A DNA stretch of 55,141 nt from Betaproteobacteria bacterium RIFCSPLOWO2_02_FULL_63_19 (GCA_001770415.1 MEQX01000097.1:1-55141), one strand, 5' to 3'. Shown: positions 1 to 9,433, numbered from the stretch's first letter. Numbers and translations are program-made. Notes: generated by a model not told the origin, from the letters alone.

Positions 1-85
1 CGCGATGGAAGAGGGGCTGCGGTTTGCCATTCGCGAGGGCGGTAGAACCGTCGGCGCCGGCGTCGTATCGAAAGTCATCGAGTAA
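1..85 (+). CDS. tuf: Elongation factor Tu, C-terminal end (partial)
   Basis: The reading frame from base 2 encodes the last 27 residues of EF-Tu (...RFAIREGGRTVGAG..., ending VSKVIE) and stops with TAA at 83-85. The FAIREGG and TVGAG stretches belong to domain 3 of this GTPase, which delivers aminoacyl-tRNA to the ribosome. The rest of the gene lies upstream of the window. Only 17 bases separate it from rpsJ, so tuf and the S10 operon are probably co-transcribed, as is common in betaproteobacteria. Confidence 0.95.
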   Translation, partial: AMEEGLRFAIREGGRTVGAGVVSKVIE

Positions 86-102
86 TTGGGACTTAGGCGG
101 CC

Positions 103-411
103 ATGCAAAGCCAAAAGATTCGGATTCGTTTGAAAGCATTCGACTACCGATTGATCGACCAGTCGGCGCTCGAGATCGTCGAGACCGCGAAGCGAACCGG
201 AGCGGTTGTGAAAGGGCCGGTGCCGCTTCCTACCCGGATCGAAAGGTTCGATATATTGCGCTCGCCGCACGTGAACAAAACGTCGCGCGATCAGCTGGAG
301 ATCCGGACCCATCTGCGGTTGATGGATATTATCGATCCGACGGACAAGACGGTAGATGCGCTAATGAAACTGGACCTTCCTGCGGGAGTGGATGTAGAAA
401 TTAAGCTGTAG
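103..411 (+). CDS. rpsJ: 30S ribosomal protein S10
   Basis: This 102-residue protein has the family's usual length and starts at ATG 103 ([19 protein letters not shown]). The motifs [13 protein letters not shown] and [17 protein letters not shown] are characteristic of S10, which sits in the 30S head and doubles as the NusE antitermination factor. It is the first gene of the S10 block, 17 bases after tuf. No long leader precedes it; structured leader-like sequence lies after it instead, before rplC. Confidence 0.97.
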   Translation: MQSQKIRIRLKAFDYRLIDQSALEIVETAKRTGAVVKGPVPLPTRIERFDILRSPHVNKTSRDQLEIRTHLRLMDIIDPTDKTVDALMKLDLPAGVDVEIKL

Positions 412-539
412 AGCGCTGAGTGGCGGGTATCCGACCCGCGCAGCCAGTGGAGAACTGCCGGCCAATTGAAGCCGGCCCCTTACCGCCGCGGGCATCGCGA
501 TGCGGGGTCTGCGGTGGGGTTAACGTAAAGGGCAAGAAA
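412..539 (+). promoter_or_regulatory. Structured rpsJ-rplC spacer, candidate ribosomal-protein leader
   Basis: This 128-base gap is long for this otherwise tight operon and can form three successive hairpins. The first pairs GCGGGT (423-428) with ACCCGC (434-439). The second pairs GCCGGC (457-462) with a second copy (471-476). The third pairs CCCC plus ACCGC (476-486) with GCGGT plus GGGG (511-519) and encloses the palindrome GCATCGCGATGC (492-503). The second and third share base 476. No T-run follows, so it is not a simple terminator. In E. coli L4 represses the S10 operon through a leader before rpsJ; a similar role here is inference. Confidence 0.5.
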
Positions 540-1223
540 ATGACATTAGGACTTGTCGGCCGCAAGGTCGGCATGACCCGCATTTTCACCGACGAGGGTG
601 ACTCCCTGCCGGTGACGGTGCTGGACGTGTCCGACAACCGAGTGACACAGATCAAGACGCCTGCAACGGACGGCTATAGCGCCGTGCAGGTGACCTTTGG
701 AACACGTCGCGCTTCCCGCGTTAACAAAGCGCTTGCCGGGCATCTGGGCAAGGCGGGGGTCGAGGCTGGACACGTGTTCAAGGAGTTTCTCGTGTCCGAA
801 ACTTCGCTCGCCGAGCTCAAACTGGGCGGGAAGGTTGGCGTCGATATTTTCAAGGTAGGGCAGAGGGTGGACGTCACGGGTACCTCAAAGGGCAAGGGTT
901 TTGCAGGGACCATCAAACGCCATAACTTCTCATCCAACCGTGATAGCCACGGCAATTCTGTTTCCCACAGAAAGCCAGGATCCATCGGACAAAATCAGGA
1001 TCCGGGCCGCGTGTTTCCGGGTAAGCGCATGGCCGGACACTATGGCGACGCCAAGTGTACGGTGCAGAGTCTCGAGATCGTGCGTATCGACCCTGAGCGC
1101 CAACTCCTGATGGTCAAGGGAGCAATTCCCGGAAGCAAGCAGCGTGACATCGTCGTTCGCCCGACGGTTAAGCCGAAGAAGGCGCCGGTTGCAGTCGCTA
1201 CCGCGCCGTCTAAGAAGAAGTGA
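540..1223 (+). CDS. rplC: 50S ribosomal protein L3
   Basis: ATG 540 gives [16 protein letters not shown], the conserved L3 start, and a 227-residue product. A longer in-frame opening back to 420 runs through the hairpin spacer and is rejected as the start. The loop with [19 protein letters not shown] and the [23 protein letters not shown] segment reach toward the peptidyl-transferase centre in the family. L3 is an early assembly protein of the 50S subunit. The end ([17 protein letters not shown]) is a short basic tail that makes it somewhat longer than the E. coli protein. rplD follows after 8 bases. Confidence 0.97.
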   Translation: MTLGLVGRKVGMTRIFTDEGDSLPVTVLDVSDNRVTQIKTPATDGYSAVQVTFGTRRASRVNKALAGHLGKAGVEAGHVFKEFLVSETSLAELKLGGKVGVDIFKVGQRVDVTGTSKGKGFAGTIKRHNFSSNRDSHGNSVSHRKPGSIGQNQDPGRVFPGKRMAGHYGDAKCTVQSLEIVRIDPERQLLMVKGAIPGSKQRDIVVRPTVKPKKAPVAVATAPSKKK

Positions 1224-1231
1224 GGATGGCG

Positions 1232-1852
1232 ATGGAACTCAAGCTCATCAATGAACAAGGCCAGAGCGCGGCGACGCTGTCCGCCTCGGATGCCCTATTC
1301 GGCCGCGAATTCAACGAAGCACTGGTCCACCAGATCGTGGTTGCCTACCAGGCCAATGGCCGCTCGGGCACGCGCGCCCAAAAGGGCCGAAGCGACGTAC
1401 GTCACTCGGGTAGGAAGCCGTGGCGCCAGAAAGGCACGGGGCGGGCTCGTTCCGGCGACATGGCGAATCCGATCTGGCGCGGTGGTGGCAAGACTTTTCC
1501 GAATCTGACCGACGAAAATTTCAGCCAGAAGGTCAACCGCAAGATGTACCGGGCCGGAATCGCTTCCATCCTGTCTCAGCTCGCGCGCGAAGATCGCCTG
1601 AAAGTCGTGGAAAAGTTTTCCATTGACGCCCCGAAGACCAAGCTGCTTGCCCGGAAGGTAAAGGACATGGGGTTGGATCACGTTCTTGTAATCATAGAAG
1701 GTTCGGATCAGAACCTTTACCTGTCGGCGAGAAACCTGACCAATGTCCTCGTGCTGGATGTGGCGCACGCGGACCCGGTATCGCTGGTCAGGTTCAAGAA
1801 CGTGCTTCTGACCAGGGGAGCGGTCGAGAAGTTTGAGGAGATGATGAAATGA
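1232..1852 (+). CDS. rplD: 50S ribosomal protein L4
   Basis: The start is placed at ATG 1232 ([11 protein letters not shown]), which has GAGG just upstream; upstream in-frame GTG 1220 and ATG 1226 would add four residues. The product has 206 residues. The basic extended loop [30 protein letters not shown] is typical of L4, which lines the exit tunnel and, in E. coli, also represses its own operon. The gene overlaps rplW by four bases (ATGA), indicating translational coupling. Confidence 0.96.
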   Translation: MELKLINEQGQSAATLSASDALFGREFNEALVHQIVVAYQANGRSGTRAQKGRSDVRHSGRKPWRQKGTGRARSGDMANPIWRGGGKTFPNLTDENFSQKVNRKMYRAGIASILSQLAREDRLKVVEKFSIDAPKTKLLARKVKDMGLDHVLVIIEGSDQNLYLSARNLTNVLVLDVAHADPVSLVRFKNVLLTRGAVEKFEEMMK

Positions 1853-2151
1853 GCGCAAATCAGGAGCGTTTGATGCTTGTGCTGCTGGCGCCGACGGTTT
1901 CCGAGAAGAGCACATTTATCGGAGATAAGAACAACCAAGTCGTGTTCCGGGTGGCAGACAGCGCTACCAAACCGGAGATCAAAGCGGCAGTGGAACTACT
2001 GTTCAAGGTAAAGGTCAAGGGCGTGCAGGTATCCAACGTGAAGGGCAAGGAAAAGAAGACAGGACGCATTATGGGCAGACGCCGTAATTGGAAAAAGGCG
2101 TATGTTTCGCTCGTCCAAGGCCAAGAAATCAACTTCCAGGCGATGGAGTAG
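1849..2151 (+). CDS. rplW: 50S ribosomal protein L23
   Basis: This 100-residue protein starts at ATG 1849 inside the rplD stop. The stretches [20 protein letters not shown] and [17 protein letters not shown] are conserved in L23, which surrounds the tunnel exit and docks trigger factor and SRP. Its length is normal. rplB follows after three bases. Confidence 0.96.
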   Translation: MSANQERLMLVLLAPTVSEKSTFIGDKNNQVVFRVADSATKPEIKAAVELLFKVKVKGVQVSNVKGKEKKTGRIMGRRRNWKKAYVSLVQGQEINFQAME

Positions 2152-2154
2152 ACA

Positions 2155-2982
2155 ATGGCGCTCGTCAAAGTCAAACCGACCTCGAACGGCCGCCGTGGCG
2201 TTGTGAGGCTCGTCAACGCGGACCTTCACAGGGGAGCGCCAGTTGCCGCGCTTACCGAGAGGAAGAACCGAAAGTCCGGTCGCAATAATTCCGGCCGGAT
2301 CACGATGCGACACCAGGGCGGAGGGCACAAGAAGGCCTATCGACTGATCGATTTCCTGCGTAACAAGGACGGCATACCGGCCCGGGTGGAACGGCTCGAA
2401 TACGATCCGAACCGAAGTGCGAATCTCGCATTGTTGTGTTATGCGGACGGCGAACGCCGGTACATCGTGGCCCCTAAGGGCGTGGCGGTGGGAGCGCAAC
2501 TCCTTTCGGGCGTGGAGGCCCCAATAAAGTCGGGAAATTCGTTGCCTTTGAGAAACATACCCGTCGGATCCACCATACACTGCATTGAGATGCAGCCGGG
2601 CAAAGGGGCGCAGTTGGCGCGCGCTGCCGGGGCTTCGGTGCAATTGCTTGCGCGTGAAGGCAGCTATGCCCAACTGCGCCTTCGTTCCGGGGAGATCCGT
2701 AAGGTGCTGGTCGAGTGCCGCGCAACCATCGGAGAGGTAGGCAATGAGGAGCACAATCTTCGCTCCATCGGCAAGGCGGGCGCGATGCGCTGGCGGGGCG
2801 TTCGGCCGACGGTACGCGGTGTCGCGATGAACCCGATCGACCATCCGCACGGTGGTGGCGAAGGCAAAACGGCCGCCGCTAGGGATCCCGTGAGTCCCTG
2901 GGGCGTGATGACCAAGGGCTACAAGACGCGCAAGAACAAGCGCACGAGCGGAATGATCGTCCAGTTCCGCCAAAAGAAGTGA
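2155..2982 (+). CDS. rplB: 50S ribosomal protein L2
   Basis: The 275-residue product begins [17 protein letters not shown] and has full family length. The segments [20 protein letters not shown] and [17 protein letters not shown] are highly conserved. The histidine of DHPHGGGEG corresponds to the residue implicated in peptidyl-transferase activity and subunit association. The basic C-terminus ([19 protein letters not shown]) is usual. rpsS starts 11 bases downstream. Confidence 0.98.
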   Translation: MALVKVKPTSNGRRGVVRLVNADLHRGAPVAALTERKNRKSGRNNSGRITMRHQGGGHKKAYRLIDFLRNKDGIPARVERLEYDPNRSANLALLCYADGERRYIVAPKGVAVGAQLLSGVEAPIKSGNSLPLRNIPVGSTIHCIEMQPGKGAQLARAAGASVQLLAREGSYAQLRLRSGEIRKVLVECRATIGEVGNEEHNLRSIGKAGAMRWRGVRPTVRGVAMNPIDHPHGGGEGKTAAARDPVSPWGVMTKGYKTRKNKRTSGMIVQFRQKK

Positions 2983-2993
2983 GGTGATTGACC

Positions 2994-3287
2994 ATGGCAC
3001 GTTCGATTAAGAAGGGACCGTTTGTCGACCAGCACTTGATGAAGAAGGTGGAGGCGATCCGCGGCACAAGCGACAAACGGCCGATCAAGACTTGGTCTCG
3101 CCGTTCTACCGTGCTTCCGGATTTCGTGGGCCTGACCATCGCGGTTCACAACGGAAAGCAACATGTGCCGGTGTACATATCCGAGAACATGGTGGGACAC
3201 AAACTCGGGGAGTTTGCTATGACACGTACCTTCAAAGGCCATTCGGGTGACAAGAAAGTTGCTGCACCCGCGGCCCCGAAGAAGTGA
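2994..3287 (+). CDS. rpsS: 30S ribosomal protein S19
   Basis: ATG 2994 gives [15 protein letters not shown], the canonical S19 start, preceded by GAGGTG; an in-frame TTG at 2988 is not needed. The 97-residue product contains [24 protein letters not shown] and [16 protein letters not shown], the 16S-binding core. S19 pairs with S13 in the 30S head. The stop lies 14 bases before rplV. Confidence 0.97.
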   Translation: MARSIKKGPFVDQHLMKKVEAIRGTSDKRPIKTWSRRSTVLPDFVGLTIAVHNGKQHVPVYISENMVGHKLGEFAMTRTFKGHSGDKKVAAPAAPKK

Positions 3288-3301
3288 CGGAGGGCTCCTT
3301 A

Positions 3302-3667
3302 ATGGAAACGCAAGCTAAGCTCTACAGTGTGCGGCTTTCGGCCCAGAAGGGACGACTGGTCGCTGACCAGATCCGCGGTTTACCGGTGGAACGGGCGTTG
3401 AACGCGCTCGCTTTTAGCCCCAAGAAGGGCGCGCGCATTATCAAGAAGGTGCTCGAGTCGGCAATTGCCAATGCCGAACACAACGACGGCGCGGACGTGG
3501 ACGAACTTAGAGTTACCCGGGTATTGGTCGAGAAAGCAGCGACATTGAGGCGTTTTGCGGCGCGCGCCAAGGGGCGAGGCGCACGGATCGGCAAACAGAC
3601 GTGTCACGTGTTCGTGACGGTGGGCGATGCGCAGAAGAAACGCATCTCCGGCAAGGCGAAAACATAG
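3302..3667 (+). CDS. rplV: 50S ribosomal protein L22
   Basis: The start is ATG 3302 ([20 protein letters not shown]), preceded by GGAGG. The motifs [24 protein letters not shown] and the hairpin [19 protein letters not shown] identify L22, whose beta-hairpin lines the exit tunnel. The product is 121 residues; the extra length over the roughly 110 usual lies in the C-terminus ([12 protein letters not shown]). rpsC follows after nine bases. Confidence 0.96.
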   Translation: METQAKLYSVRLSAQKGRLVADQIRGLPVERALNALAFSPKKGARIIKKVLESAIANAEHNDGADVDELRVTRVLVEKAATLRRFAARAKGRGARIGKQTCHVFVTVGDAQKKRISGKAKT

Positions 3668-3676
3668 GGACACGCC

Positions 3677-4654
3677 ATGGGACAGAAAATTCATCCGATT
3701 GGTTTTCGGCTTGCGGTCAACAAGAACTGGAGTTCGCGCTGGTTCGCGAACGCCAAGAGTTTTGGACCGATGCTGAACGAAGATCTCAAGGTGCGTGAAT
3801 ATCTCAAGAAGAAACTATCGCATGCGTCGGTCTCGAAAGTGGTGATCGAGCGTCCCGCCAAGGACGCACGCATAACGATCCACAGCGCGCGGCCCGGTGT
3901 TGTGATCGGGAAGAAGGGCGAAGACATAGAGATGCTGAAAGCAGATTTGCGCAGACTCCTCGGAGTGCAGATGGTGCATGTGAACATCGAGGAAGTGCGC
4001 AAGCCAGAGGTCGATGCGCAGCTTATTGCGGATTCGATTGGACAGCAGCTTGAAAAACGAATTATGTTCCGACGCGCCATGAAGCGAGCGATGCAGAACG
4101 CAATGAGACTCGGCGCGCAGGGCATAAAGATTATGAGTGCAGGGCGACTGAACGGGATAGAGATTGCGCGCACGGAGTGGTACCGCGAGGGGCGCGTTCC
4201 ACTGCACACGCTGCGCGCTGACATCGACTACGGTTTTTCCGAAGCCAAGACAACCTACGGCGTGATCGGAATCAAAGTCTGGGTATACAAAGGCGAGGTG
4301 GCCGGTAAAGGCGATCAGCCAGCTGCACCCGCATTACCTTCTGCCACGGAGGAGCGGGCGGCAACCAAGCGTGTCAAGAAGTCTGCGGTCGGAGCGAGCG
4401 CAAAGATCGAGGGCGCGCAGGCGCAGAGCGAACTGAAAGCCGAAGGCCGCCGCGAGGCCGGGGCGGATGTCAAACCCAAGCCTGCGCGTCCGCGTACGCG
4501 CAAGGTGGTAACCGGCGATGCTTCCGCCAAGACGGATACTTCCGCAGCTCCGGGATCCAAGCCAGAGGAAACACAGGCCGCCAAACCCAAGGCCGCGGTA
4601 AAGCGGACGCGCAAGCCTAAAGAACCACCGGCCGGCTCCGGAGAGAAACAGTAG
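3677..4654 (+). CDS. rpsC: 30S ribosomal protein S3 with long C-terminal tail
   Basis: Residues 1-212 are a normal S3: [12 protein letters not shown] start, KH domain with [14 protein letters not shown] (about 74-87), and the C-terminal domain with [29 protein letters not shown]3 lies at the mRNA entry of the 30S subunit. The product is 325 residues because about 113 more follow, rich in Lys, Ala, Pro, Arg and Glu, with repeated [10 protein letters not shown] and KRTRKPK-like patches and no predicted fold by eye. The frame stays open and ends nine bases before rplP, so the tail is genuinely encoded. Related bacteria vary in S3 tail length, but this one is unusually long. Confidence 0.96.
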   Translation: MGQKIHPIGFRLAVNKNWSSRWFANAKSFGPMLNEDLKVREYLKKKLSHASVSKVVIERPAKDARITIHSARPGVVIGKKGEDIEMLKADLRRLLGVQMVHVNIEEVRKPEVDAQLIADSIGQQLEKRIMFRRAMKRAMQNAMRLGAQGIKIMSAGRLNGIEIARTEWYREGRVPLHTLRADIDYGFSEAKTTYGVIGIKVWVYKGEVAGKGDQPAAPALPSATEERAATKRVKKSAVGASAKIEGAQAQSELKAEGRREAGADVKPKPARPRTRKVVTGDASAKTDTSAAPGSKPEETQAAKPKAAVKRTRKPKEPPAGSGEKQ

Positions 4655-4663
4655 GAGATACAC

Positions 4664-5077
4664 ATGCTGCAGCCAGCAAGAACCAAATACCGTAAGCAAC
4701 AAAAGGGACGAAACCGCGGCGTCGCCACGCGCGGAAACAAGGTGTCATTCGGCGAATTCGGCCTTAAGGCAACCACGCGAGGACGCATAACGTCGCGCCA
4801 AATCGAGGCTGCGCGGCGTGCGATGACACGCCATATCAAGCGCGGCGGGCGCATATGGATCCGCATTTTTCCGGACCAACCGATCTCGCAGAAACCTGCG
4901 GAGGTCCGCATGGGAAACGGGAAGGGGAATCCCGAGTATTTCATCGCCCAGATCCGGCCCGGCAAGGTGCTCTATGAGATGGACGGAGTGGACGAACCGA
5001 TGGCGCGTGAGGCATTCGCGCTCGCGGCGGCGAAGTTGCCGCTGCGGACAACATTCGTCCAACGAATGGTGGGGTAA
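4664..5077 (+). CDS. rplP: 50S ribosomal protein L16
   Basis: This 137-residue protein starts [17 protein letters not shown] at ATG 4664 with GGAGA upstream. [41 protein letters not shown] and [20 protein letters not shown] are typical of L16, which contacts the A-site tRNA elbow. Length and sequence are ordinary. rpmC begins four bases after its stop codon. Confidence 0.97.
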   Translation: MLQPARTKYRKQQKGRNRGVATRGNKVSFGEFGLKATTRGRITSRQIEAARRAMTRHIKRGGRIWIRIFPDQPISQKPAEVRMGNGKGNPEYFIAQIRPGKVLYEMDGVDEPMAREAFALAAAKLPLRTTFVQRMVG

Positions 5078-5080
5078 GAG

Positions 5081-5275
5081 ATGAAATCCAACGAGCTTCG
5101 TGCCAAAGACGAGGTGCAGCTGACCCAGGAACTTCAGGCGCTTCTAAAGGCGCAGTTCTCGCTGCGCATGCAGAAGGGGACTCAACAGCTTTCAAACAGT
5201 AGCCAAATCAAGAAGGTGCGGCGGGATATCGCGCGGGTGCGCACCATTATGCGTGACAAGGCGGTGGCGAAATGA
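5081..5275 (+). CDS. rpmC: 50S ribosomal protein L29
   Basis: This 64-residue helical protein starts [18 protein letters not shown] and contains [19 protein letters not shown] and [14 protein letters not shown], matching L29 from the tunnel-exit rim near L23. The stop overlaps the rpsQ start by four bases (ATGA), so the two are translationally coupled. Confidence 0.95.
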   Translation: MKSNELRAKDEVQLTQELQALLKAQFSLRMQKGTQQLSNSSQIKKVRRDIARVRTIMRDKAVAK

Positions 5276-5553
5276 GTGGCGAACAAATGAGTGAACAGAG
5301 GAAATCTCACCGTACACTGATCGGCCGTGTCGTCAGTGACAAGATGGACAGGACGATAACCGTGTTAATTGAACGCAGAGTCACTCATCCGCTCTACGGA
5401 AAGATCGTCACTCGCTCGAGGAAATACCACGCGCACGATGAGAAAAACGAGTGTCAAGAAGGCGATCTCGTGATAATCGAGGAATGCAGGCCAATCTCAA
5501 AGACCAAGGCCTGGCGCGTGGCCAAGTTGGTGCAAAAGGTGAAAGTGGTTTAA
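5272..5553 (+). CDS. rpsQ: 30S ribosomal protein S17
   Basis: The frame opens at ATG 5272, overlapping rpmC, to give 93 residues; a second ATG at 5287 ([13 protein letters not shown]) would give 88, closer to the usual length, so the start is uncertain between them. [20 protein letters not shown] and [19 protein letters not shown] identify S17, an OB-fold primary 16S-binding protein. It is the last gene of the S10 segment; a 170-base spacer with a promoter-like site follows. Confidence 0.96.
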   Translation: MSGEQMSEQRKSHRTLIGRVVSDKMDRTITVLIERRVTHPLYGKIVTRSRKYHAHDEKNECQEGDLVIIEECRPISKTKAWRVAKLVQKVKVV

Positions 5554-5564
5554 GCGAATTCCGC

Positions 5565-5594
5565 TTGCTAATTGGCTAAAAATTGTTTTAGAAT
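5565..5594 (+). promoter_or_regulatory. Candidate sigma-70 promoter for the spc segment
   Basis: TTGCTA (5565-5570) and TAGAAT (5589-5594) are separated by 18 bases of AT-rich sequence in an otherwise GC-rich region. Each box has four or more consensus bases. Its position in the 170-base gap between rpsQ and rplN suggests an internal promoter for rplN onward. The predicted transcript would begin near 5601, at the edge of a small AGGC-N6-GCCT hairpin. Confidence 0.6.
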
Positions 5595-5723
5595 CACAGG
5601 CTTTTCCGCCTAGCCGGTTACGCTAATCGGGGTGCGGCGCCGAGGTGCTGCGAGTGGCGGGTCTTTCCCTGGACGGGGTCCAAAACTGTCCGCCGCCGAG
5701 GCGGGACAAGTTGGAGAGGAAAA
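5595..5723 (+). promoter_or_regulatory. rplN 5' leader with alternative hairpins
   Basis: The leader can form TGGAC-GGG-GTCCA (5670-5682) inside a GGCGG (5656-5660)/CCGCC (5690-5694) stem. It can also form a competing hairpin in which GTCCGCC (5688-5694) pairs with GGCGGGAC (5700-5707) with one bulged G. The two use the same bases 5690-5694, so they exclude each other. The second ends 16 bases before the rplN start, near its ribosome binding site GGAGAGG. A regulatory role is inference; in E. coli the spc operon is controlled by S8 at a different place, near rplE. Confidence 0.4.
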
Positions 5724-6092
5724 ATGATTCAAATGCAGACTGTACTGGACGTCGCCGACAACACTGGCGCGCGGTCAGTGATGTGCATCAAGGTGCTTGG
5801 CGGCTCGAAGCGCCGCTATGCCAGCATAGGTGACGTGATCAAGGTCACTGTAAAGGATGCCGCACCGCGCGGGCGTGTCAAGAAAGGTGAAATATACAGT
5901 GCTGTCGTGGTGCGTACGGCCAAAGGCGTGCGGCGCGGGGACGGATCACTGATCCGCTTCGACTCCAATGCGGCTGTGTTGCTCACTCCCAAACTCGAGC
6001 CGATCGGGACACGGATATTTGGCCCGGTAACGCGCGAATTGCGTACCGAGCGTTTCATGAAGATCGTGTCGCTCGCTCCGGAAGTTCTGTAG
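5724..6092 (+). CDS. rplN: 50S ribosomal protein L14
   Basis: This 122-residue product has exactly the usual L14 length and starts [41 protein letters not shown] and [20 protein letters not shown] are conserved; L14 forms inter-subunit bridges with 16S rRNA. It is the first gene of the spc segment, preceded by GGAGAGG and the structured leader. Confidence 0.98.
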   Translation: MIQMQTVLDVADNTGARSVMCIKVLGGSKRRYASIGDVIKVTVKDAAPRGRVKKGEIYSAVVVRTAKGVRRGDGSLIRFDSNAAVLLTPKLEPIGTRIFGPVTRELRTERFMKIVSLAPEVL

Positions 6093-6118
6093 CGGGCAAC
6101 GGGACGAGGAGCTTGAAC

Positions 6119-6436
6119 ATGGAGAGAATTCGAAAAGGGGACGATGTCGTCGTCATCGCGGGGCGGGATAAGGGCAAGCGGGGAACCGTTCTTCGACGCG
6201 TCGAAAAGAACTTCGTTCTTGTGGAAGGCGTCAACCGGGTCAAGAAACATCAGCGCCCCAACCCAATGAAGGGGCAGCCTGGCGGGATTGTCGAAAAGGA
6301 CATGCCGATCCATATTTCCAACGTCGCGCTGTACAACCCTCAAACGAAGAAGGCCGATCGTGTCGCCGTCAAGGTGATCGAGGATGGTCGCAAGGTTCGC
6401 GTTTTCAAGTCGAACGGTGAAATGGTCGATGTCTGA
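6119..6436 (+). CDS. rplX: 50S ribosomal protein L24
   Basis: ATG 6119 gives [22 protein letters not shown], the KOW-motif start of L24, with GAGGAGC just upstream; the in-frame TTG at 6113 is disregarded. The product is 105 residues. L24 is an assembly-initiator protein of the 50S subunit. It lies 26 bases after rplN and 25 before rplE. Confidence 0.96.
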   Translation: MERIRKGDDVVVIAGRDKGKRGTVLRRVEKNFVLVEGVNRVKKHQRPNPMKGQPGGIVEKDMPIHISNVALYNPQTKKADRVAVKVIEDGRKVRVFKSNGEMVDV

Positions 6437-6461
6437 ACCAATGATTTGACAGAGAACAACT

Positions 6462-7004
6462 ATGGCTCGATTGCAATCCTACTTTCACGAAAAGGTCGTC
6501 CCAGACCTGAAGCAGCAGTTCGGGTACAAGACGACGATGCAAGTTCCACGTATTTCGAAAATAACACTCAACATGGGCGTGGGTGAGGCGACTGCGGACA
6601 AGAAGATTCTGGACAATGCCGTCTCGGACATGACCAAGATCGCGGGCCAGAAGCCAGTGATCACCAAGGCCAAGACGTCGATTGCGACGTTCAAGGTTCG
6701 CGAGGGCTATCCCGTCGGCTGTATGGTGACGCTGCGTGGCAAGCGCATGTTCGAATTTCTTGATCGCCTGGTTTCGGTCGCGATTCCGCGCATACGCGAC
6801 TTTCGTGGAATATCCTCGCGCGCCTTCGATGGACGCGGGAATTACAGCCTGGGTATCAAGGAACAGATCATCTTTCCGGAAATCGAGTACGACAAGATCG
6901 ACGCCTTGCGGGGTATGAATATCAGTATTACCACCACGGCGAAGACCGACGAGGAGGCGCGAGCGCTTCTCGCCGCGTTTCGTTTTCCCTTCAAGAGCAA
7001 TTGA
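6462..7004 (+). CDS. rplE: 50S ribosomal protein L5
   Basis: This 180-residue protein starts [52 protein letters not shown] and [23 protein letters not shown] are typical L5 segments. L5 binds 5S rRNA with L18. The length is normal and the gene is followed after 10 bases by rpsN. Confidence 0.97.
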   Translation: MARLQSYFHEKVVPDLKQQFGYKTTMQVPRISKITLNMGVGEATADKKILDNAVSDMTKIAGQKPVITKAKTSIATFKVREGYPVGCMVTLRGKRMFEFLDRLVSVAIPRIRDFRGISSRAFDGRGNYSLGIKEQIIFPEIEYDKIDALRGMNISITTTAKTDEEARALLAAFRFPFKSN

Positions 7005-7014
7005 AGGAAATATT

Positions 7015-7320
7015 ATGGCTAAGATTGCCCTTATCAATCGCGATAGCAAACGCCGTAAGACAGTGGAGAAATTCGCCGCTCGTCGCGCCCGGATCATTGA
7101 AATCGTCAACGACCCGAAGCGTTCCGATGAGGAGCGAAGCGAGGCGCGTGCCAAGCTCCAGCAGCTGCCGCGGGATGCGAGTCCAGTGCGGCTTCGAAAC
7201 CGCTGCGCGCTGACCGGTCGGCCACGTGGCGTGTACCGCAAATTCGGATTGGGACGAAACAAGTTGCGCGAGATCGCGATGCGGGGGGAGATCCCCGGCG
7301 TGATCAAGGCGAGTTGGTAA
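7015..7320 (+). CDS. rpsN: 30S ribosomal protein S14 (long, zinc-free form)
   Basis: The 101-residue length and the sequence around [22 protein letters not shown], with only one cysteine in the region that carries CxxC pairs in the short form, mark the zinc-independent S14 type. The start [20 protein letters not shown] at ATG 7015 follows GAAGGAAA. S14 helps assemble the 30S head near S10 and S3. Confidence 0.96.
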   Translation: MAKIALINRDSKRRKTVEKFAARRARIIEIVNDPKRSDEERSEARAKLQQLPRDASPVRLRNRCALTGRPRGVYRKFGLGRNKLREIAMRGEIPGVIKASW

Positions 7321-7333
7321 CAGGAGGCCGCGC

Positions 7334-7729
7334 ATGAGCATGACCGACCCCATTTCCGACATGTTGACTCGAATCCGTAACGCGCAGGCGGTACACAAGG
7401 CATCGGTCAACATGCCTGCCTCGAAACTCAAGGCTGCGCTCGCGCAGGTACTCAAAGACGAAGGCTATATAGACGGTTTTTCACTGCGTCAGAGCGATGG
7501 CAAACCGGAGATCGAGATAAGCCTGAAGTATTACGCCGGGCGGCCCGTCATCGAGAAGATCGAACGCGTGTCCCGGCCCGGTCTTCGTATCTACAGAGGA
7601 TGCGAAAACATACCACGCGTGATGAATGGCCTCGGGATCGCCATCGTGTCGACCTCGAAGGGTTTGATGACAGACCGCAAGGCGCGCGCCACCGGTGTCG
7701 GCGGCGAAGTGCTATGCATCGTGGCGTGA
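7334..7729 (+). CDS. rpsH: 30S ribosomal protein S8
   Basis: This 131-residue product starts [19 protein letters not shown] (ATG 7334, or the second ATG two codons later). The C-terminal [27 protein letters not shown] is the conserved 16S-binding segment. In E. coli S8 also represses the spc operon at the rplE region. The gene ends 10 bases before rplF. Confidence 0.97.
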   Translation: MSMTDPISDMLTRIRNAQAVHKASVNMPASKLKAALAQVLKDEGYIDGFSLRQSDGKPEIEISLKYYAGRPVIEKIERVSRPGLRIYRGCENIPRVMNGLGIAIVSTSKGLMTDRKARATGVGGEVLCIVA

Positions 7730-7739
7730 GGGAATAGCC

Positions 7740-8273
7740 ATGTCCCGAATAGGCAAGAATCCAATCGTAGTTCCCAAGGGCGTCGACGTGGCGATTTCCG
7801 AAGGGGCGATTTCGGTCAAGGGGCCGCTTGGGACGCTCTCGCAAAGTCTCGACGACAGCGTGAACGTCCGAAAGGACGGTGACCAGCTCTTGTTCGAGCC
7901 CCGTGAAGGCGATATCAATGGGAACGCGATGTCCGGGACGCTGCGCGCGCTCACAGCCAACATGGTGCATGGCGTGTCCAAGGGCTTTGAGAGAAGGCTC
8001 AATCTGGTCGGTGTCGGATACCGTGCTCAGGTGCAGGGGGACACACTTAACTTGGCTCTCGGTTTTTCCCACCCCGTGGTGCACACCATGCCCAAGGGCA
8101 TAAAAGTCGAGACACCGACGCAGACCGAGATCCTGATCAGAGGCGTGGATAAACAACAGGTGGGTCAGGTCGCTGCTGAAGTGCGCGCCTATCGTCCGCC
8201 GGAGCCGTACAAAGGCAAAGGTGTCCGGTATGCCGGCGAGCAGGTGGTCATTAAAGAGACCAAGAAGAAATGA
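7740..8273 (+). CDS. rplF: 50S ribosomal protein L6
   Basis: ATG 7740 gives [17 protein letters not shown], the standard L6 start, and 177 residues; the frame is open further upstream inside rpsH, but that extension is not L6-like. [22 protein letters not shown] and the C-terminal [17 protein letters not shown] are signature sequences. L6 sits near the sarcin-ricin loop. Fourteen bases separate its stop from rplR. Confidence 0.97.
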   Translation: MSRIGKNPIVVPKGVDVAISEGAISVKGPLGTLSQSLDDSVNVRKDGDQLLFEPREGDINGNAMSGTLRALTANMVHGVSKGFERRLNLVGVGYRAQVQGDTLNLALGFSHPVVHTMPKGIKVETPTQTEILIRGVDKQQVGQVAAEVRAYRPPEPYKGKGVRYAGEQVVIKETKKK

Positions 8274-8286
8274 GGGGTAGCGGGGT

Positions 8287-8643
8287 ATGAAGAACACGCG
8301 AACGGAACGATTGCGCCGAGCCGCACAGACCAGACGCAAGATCCACCAGCTCAAGACAGTGCGTTTGGCGGTCCATCGCACCAATACGCACATCTATGCG
8401 CAGTTGTTTTCCTCCGACGGCAGCCGCGTGTTGACCAGCGCCTCGACGGCAGAGAAGGAAGTCCGCGCGGAACTTGCTAACGGAGGCAATAAGGTAGGCG
8501 CGACCGCGGTCGGCAAGCGCATTGCGGAAAGAGCCAAGCAACTGGGAATTGAACAGGTTGCGTTCGACCGATCTGGATACAAATACCATGGCAGGGTAAA
8601 GGCGCTGGCCGATGCTGCGCGCGAGGCCGGACTAAAGTTTTAG
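8287..8643 (+). CDS. rplR: 50S ribosomal protein L18
   Basis: This 118-residue protein ([19 protein letters not shown] start) has the L18 segments [34 protein letters not shown] and [22 protein letters not shown]18 binds 5S rRNA together with L5. A 75-base spacer with a G/C hairpin separates it from rpsE, longer than other gaps in this segment. Confidence 0.97.
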   Translation: MKNTRTERLRRAAQTRRKIHQLKTVRLAVHRTNTHIYAQLFSSDGSRVLTSASTAEKEVRAELANGGNKVGATAVGKRIAERAKQLGIEQVAFDRSGYKYHGRVKALADAAREAGLKF

Positions 8644-8655
8644 GCCGTATGGACC

Positions 8656-8674
8656 ATGGGGGCGCAACCCCCGT
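8656..8674 (+). promoter_or_regulatory. Hairpin between rplR and rpsE
   Basis: ATGGGGG (8656-8662) can pair with CCCCCGT (8668-8674), including one G-U pair, around the loop CGCAA. Only three Ts follow, so it is a weak attenuator at best. It lies 45 bases before rpsE and may tune the S5 start or mRNA stability. Confidence 0.35.
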
Positions 8675-8718
8675 TTGCAGACTCAACAGAAAAGTACGGG
8701 TAACGCAGAGGAAGCACG

Positions 8719-9240
8719 ATGGCAAGAATGCAACCTAGGATGCAAGGCGGCGAGGAACGCGGCGACGGTCTGCGTGAAAAGATGGTTTCGATCAACCGTG
8801 TGACTAAGGTGGTCAAGGGCGGTCGAATAATGAGCTTTGCTGCGCTCACCGTCGTTGGTGACGGAGACGGCGGGGTCGGGATGGGAAAGGGAAAGGCCCG
8901 CGAGGTACCGGTCGCCATGCAGAAGTCGCTGGAAGAGGCACGTCGCCAGATGTTTCGCGTCACCCTCAAGGGTGGTACGTTGCAGCACGCGGTGATTGGC
9001 CAGCATGGCGCGTCCAGGGTGCTGATGCAGCCTGCCTCTGACGGCACCGGGATCATTGCTGGTGGACCGATGCGGGCTGTGTTCGAGGTGATGGGAGTGA
9101 CCAACGTGTTGGCAAAATGCCTTGGTTCGACCAATCCCTATAACGTGGTTCGTGCAACGCTGGATGGGCTGCGGAGGATGAATACCCCCGCGGAAATGGC
9201 GGCCAAACGCGGAAAGTCGGTGGAAGAAATCAGCAGCTGA
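8719..9240 (+). CDS. rpsE: 30S ribosomal protein S5
   Basis: This 173-residue product begins [21 protein letters not shown] after [31 protein letters not shown] and [22 protein letters not shown] are the double-stranded-RNA-binding core; residues near VVKGGR are where spectinomycin resistance mutations occur in other bacteria. S5 guards decoding fidelity and the mRNA entry. It is followed by rpmD after 10 bases. Confidence 0.97.
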   Translation: MARMQPRMQGGEERGDGLREKMVSINRVTKVVKGGRIMSFAALTVVGDGDGGVGMGKGKAREVPVAMQKSLEEARRQMFRVTLKGGTLQHAVIGQHGASRVLMQPASDGTGIIAGGPMRAVFEVMGVTNVLAKCLGSTNPYNVVRATLDGLRRMNTPAEMAAKRGKSVEEISS

Positions 9241-9250
9241 AAGGGACGAT

Positions 9251-9433
9251 ATGGCAGACAAGAAGATCAAGGTGACGCTCACGAAGAGCATTATCGGCTG
9301 CAAGCAAGCCCATCGGGCGACGATCCGCGGCTTGGGTCTGCGGCGCATTAATCATTCCGTCGAAGTCGTGGATACACCGCAGGTGCGAGGCATGATCCGC
9401 GCCGTGCAGTATCTTGTTCGCTGTGAGGGCTAG
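9251..9433 (+). CDS. rpmD: 50S ribosomal protein L30
   Basis: This 60-residue protein contains [22 protein letters not shown] and [17 protein letters not shown], matching bacterial L30. It is one of the smallest genes in the block and its TAG stop abuts the rplO ATG with no gap, indicating coupled translation. Confidence 0.95.
   Translation: MADKKIKVTLTKSIIGCKQAHRATIRGLGLRRINHSVEVVDTPQVRGMIRAVQYLVRCEG

Noticed and set aside
24..404. 126-residue frame across the tuf end and rpsJ
   Set aside because: Out of frame with both tuf and rpsJ, whose sequences are conserved.
420..539. 40-residue N-terminal extension of L3
   Set aside because: Runs through the hairpin spacer and does not resemble L3; ATG 540 is the family start.
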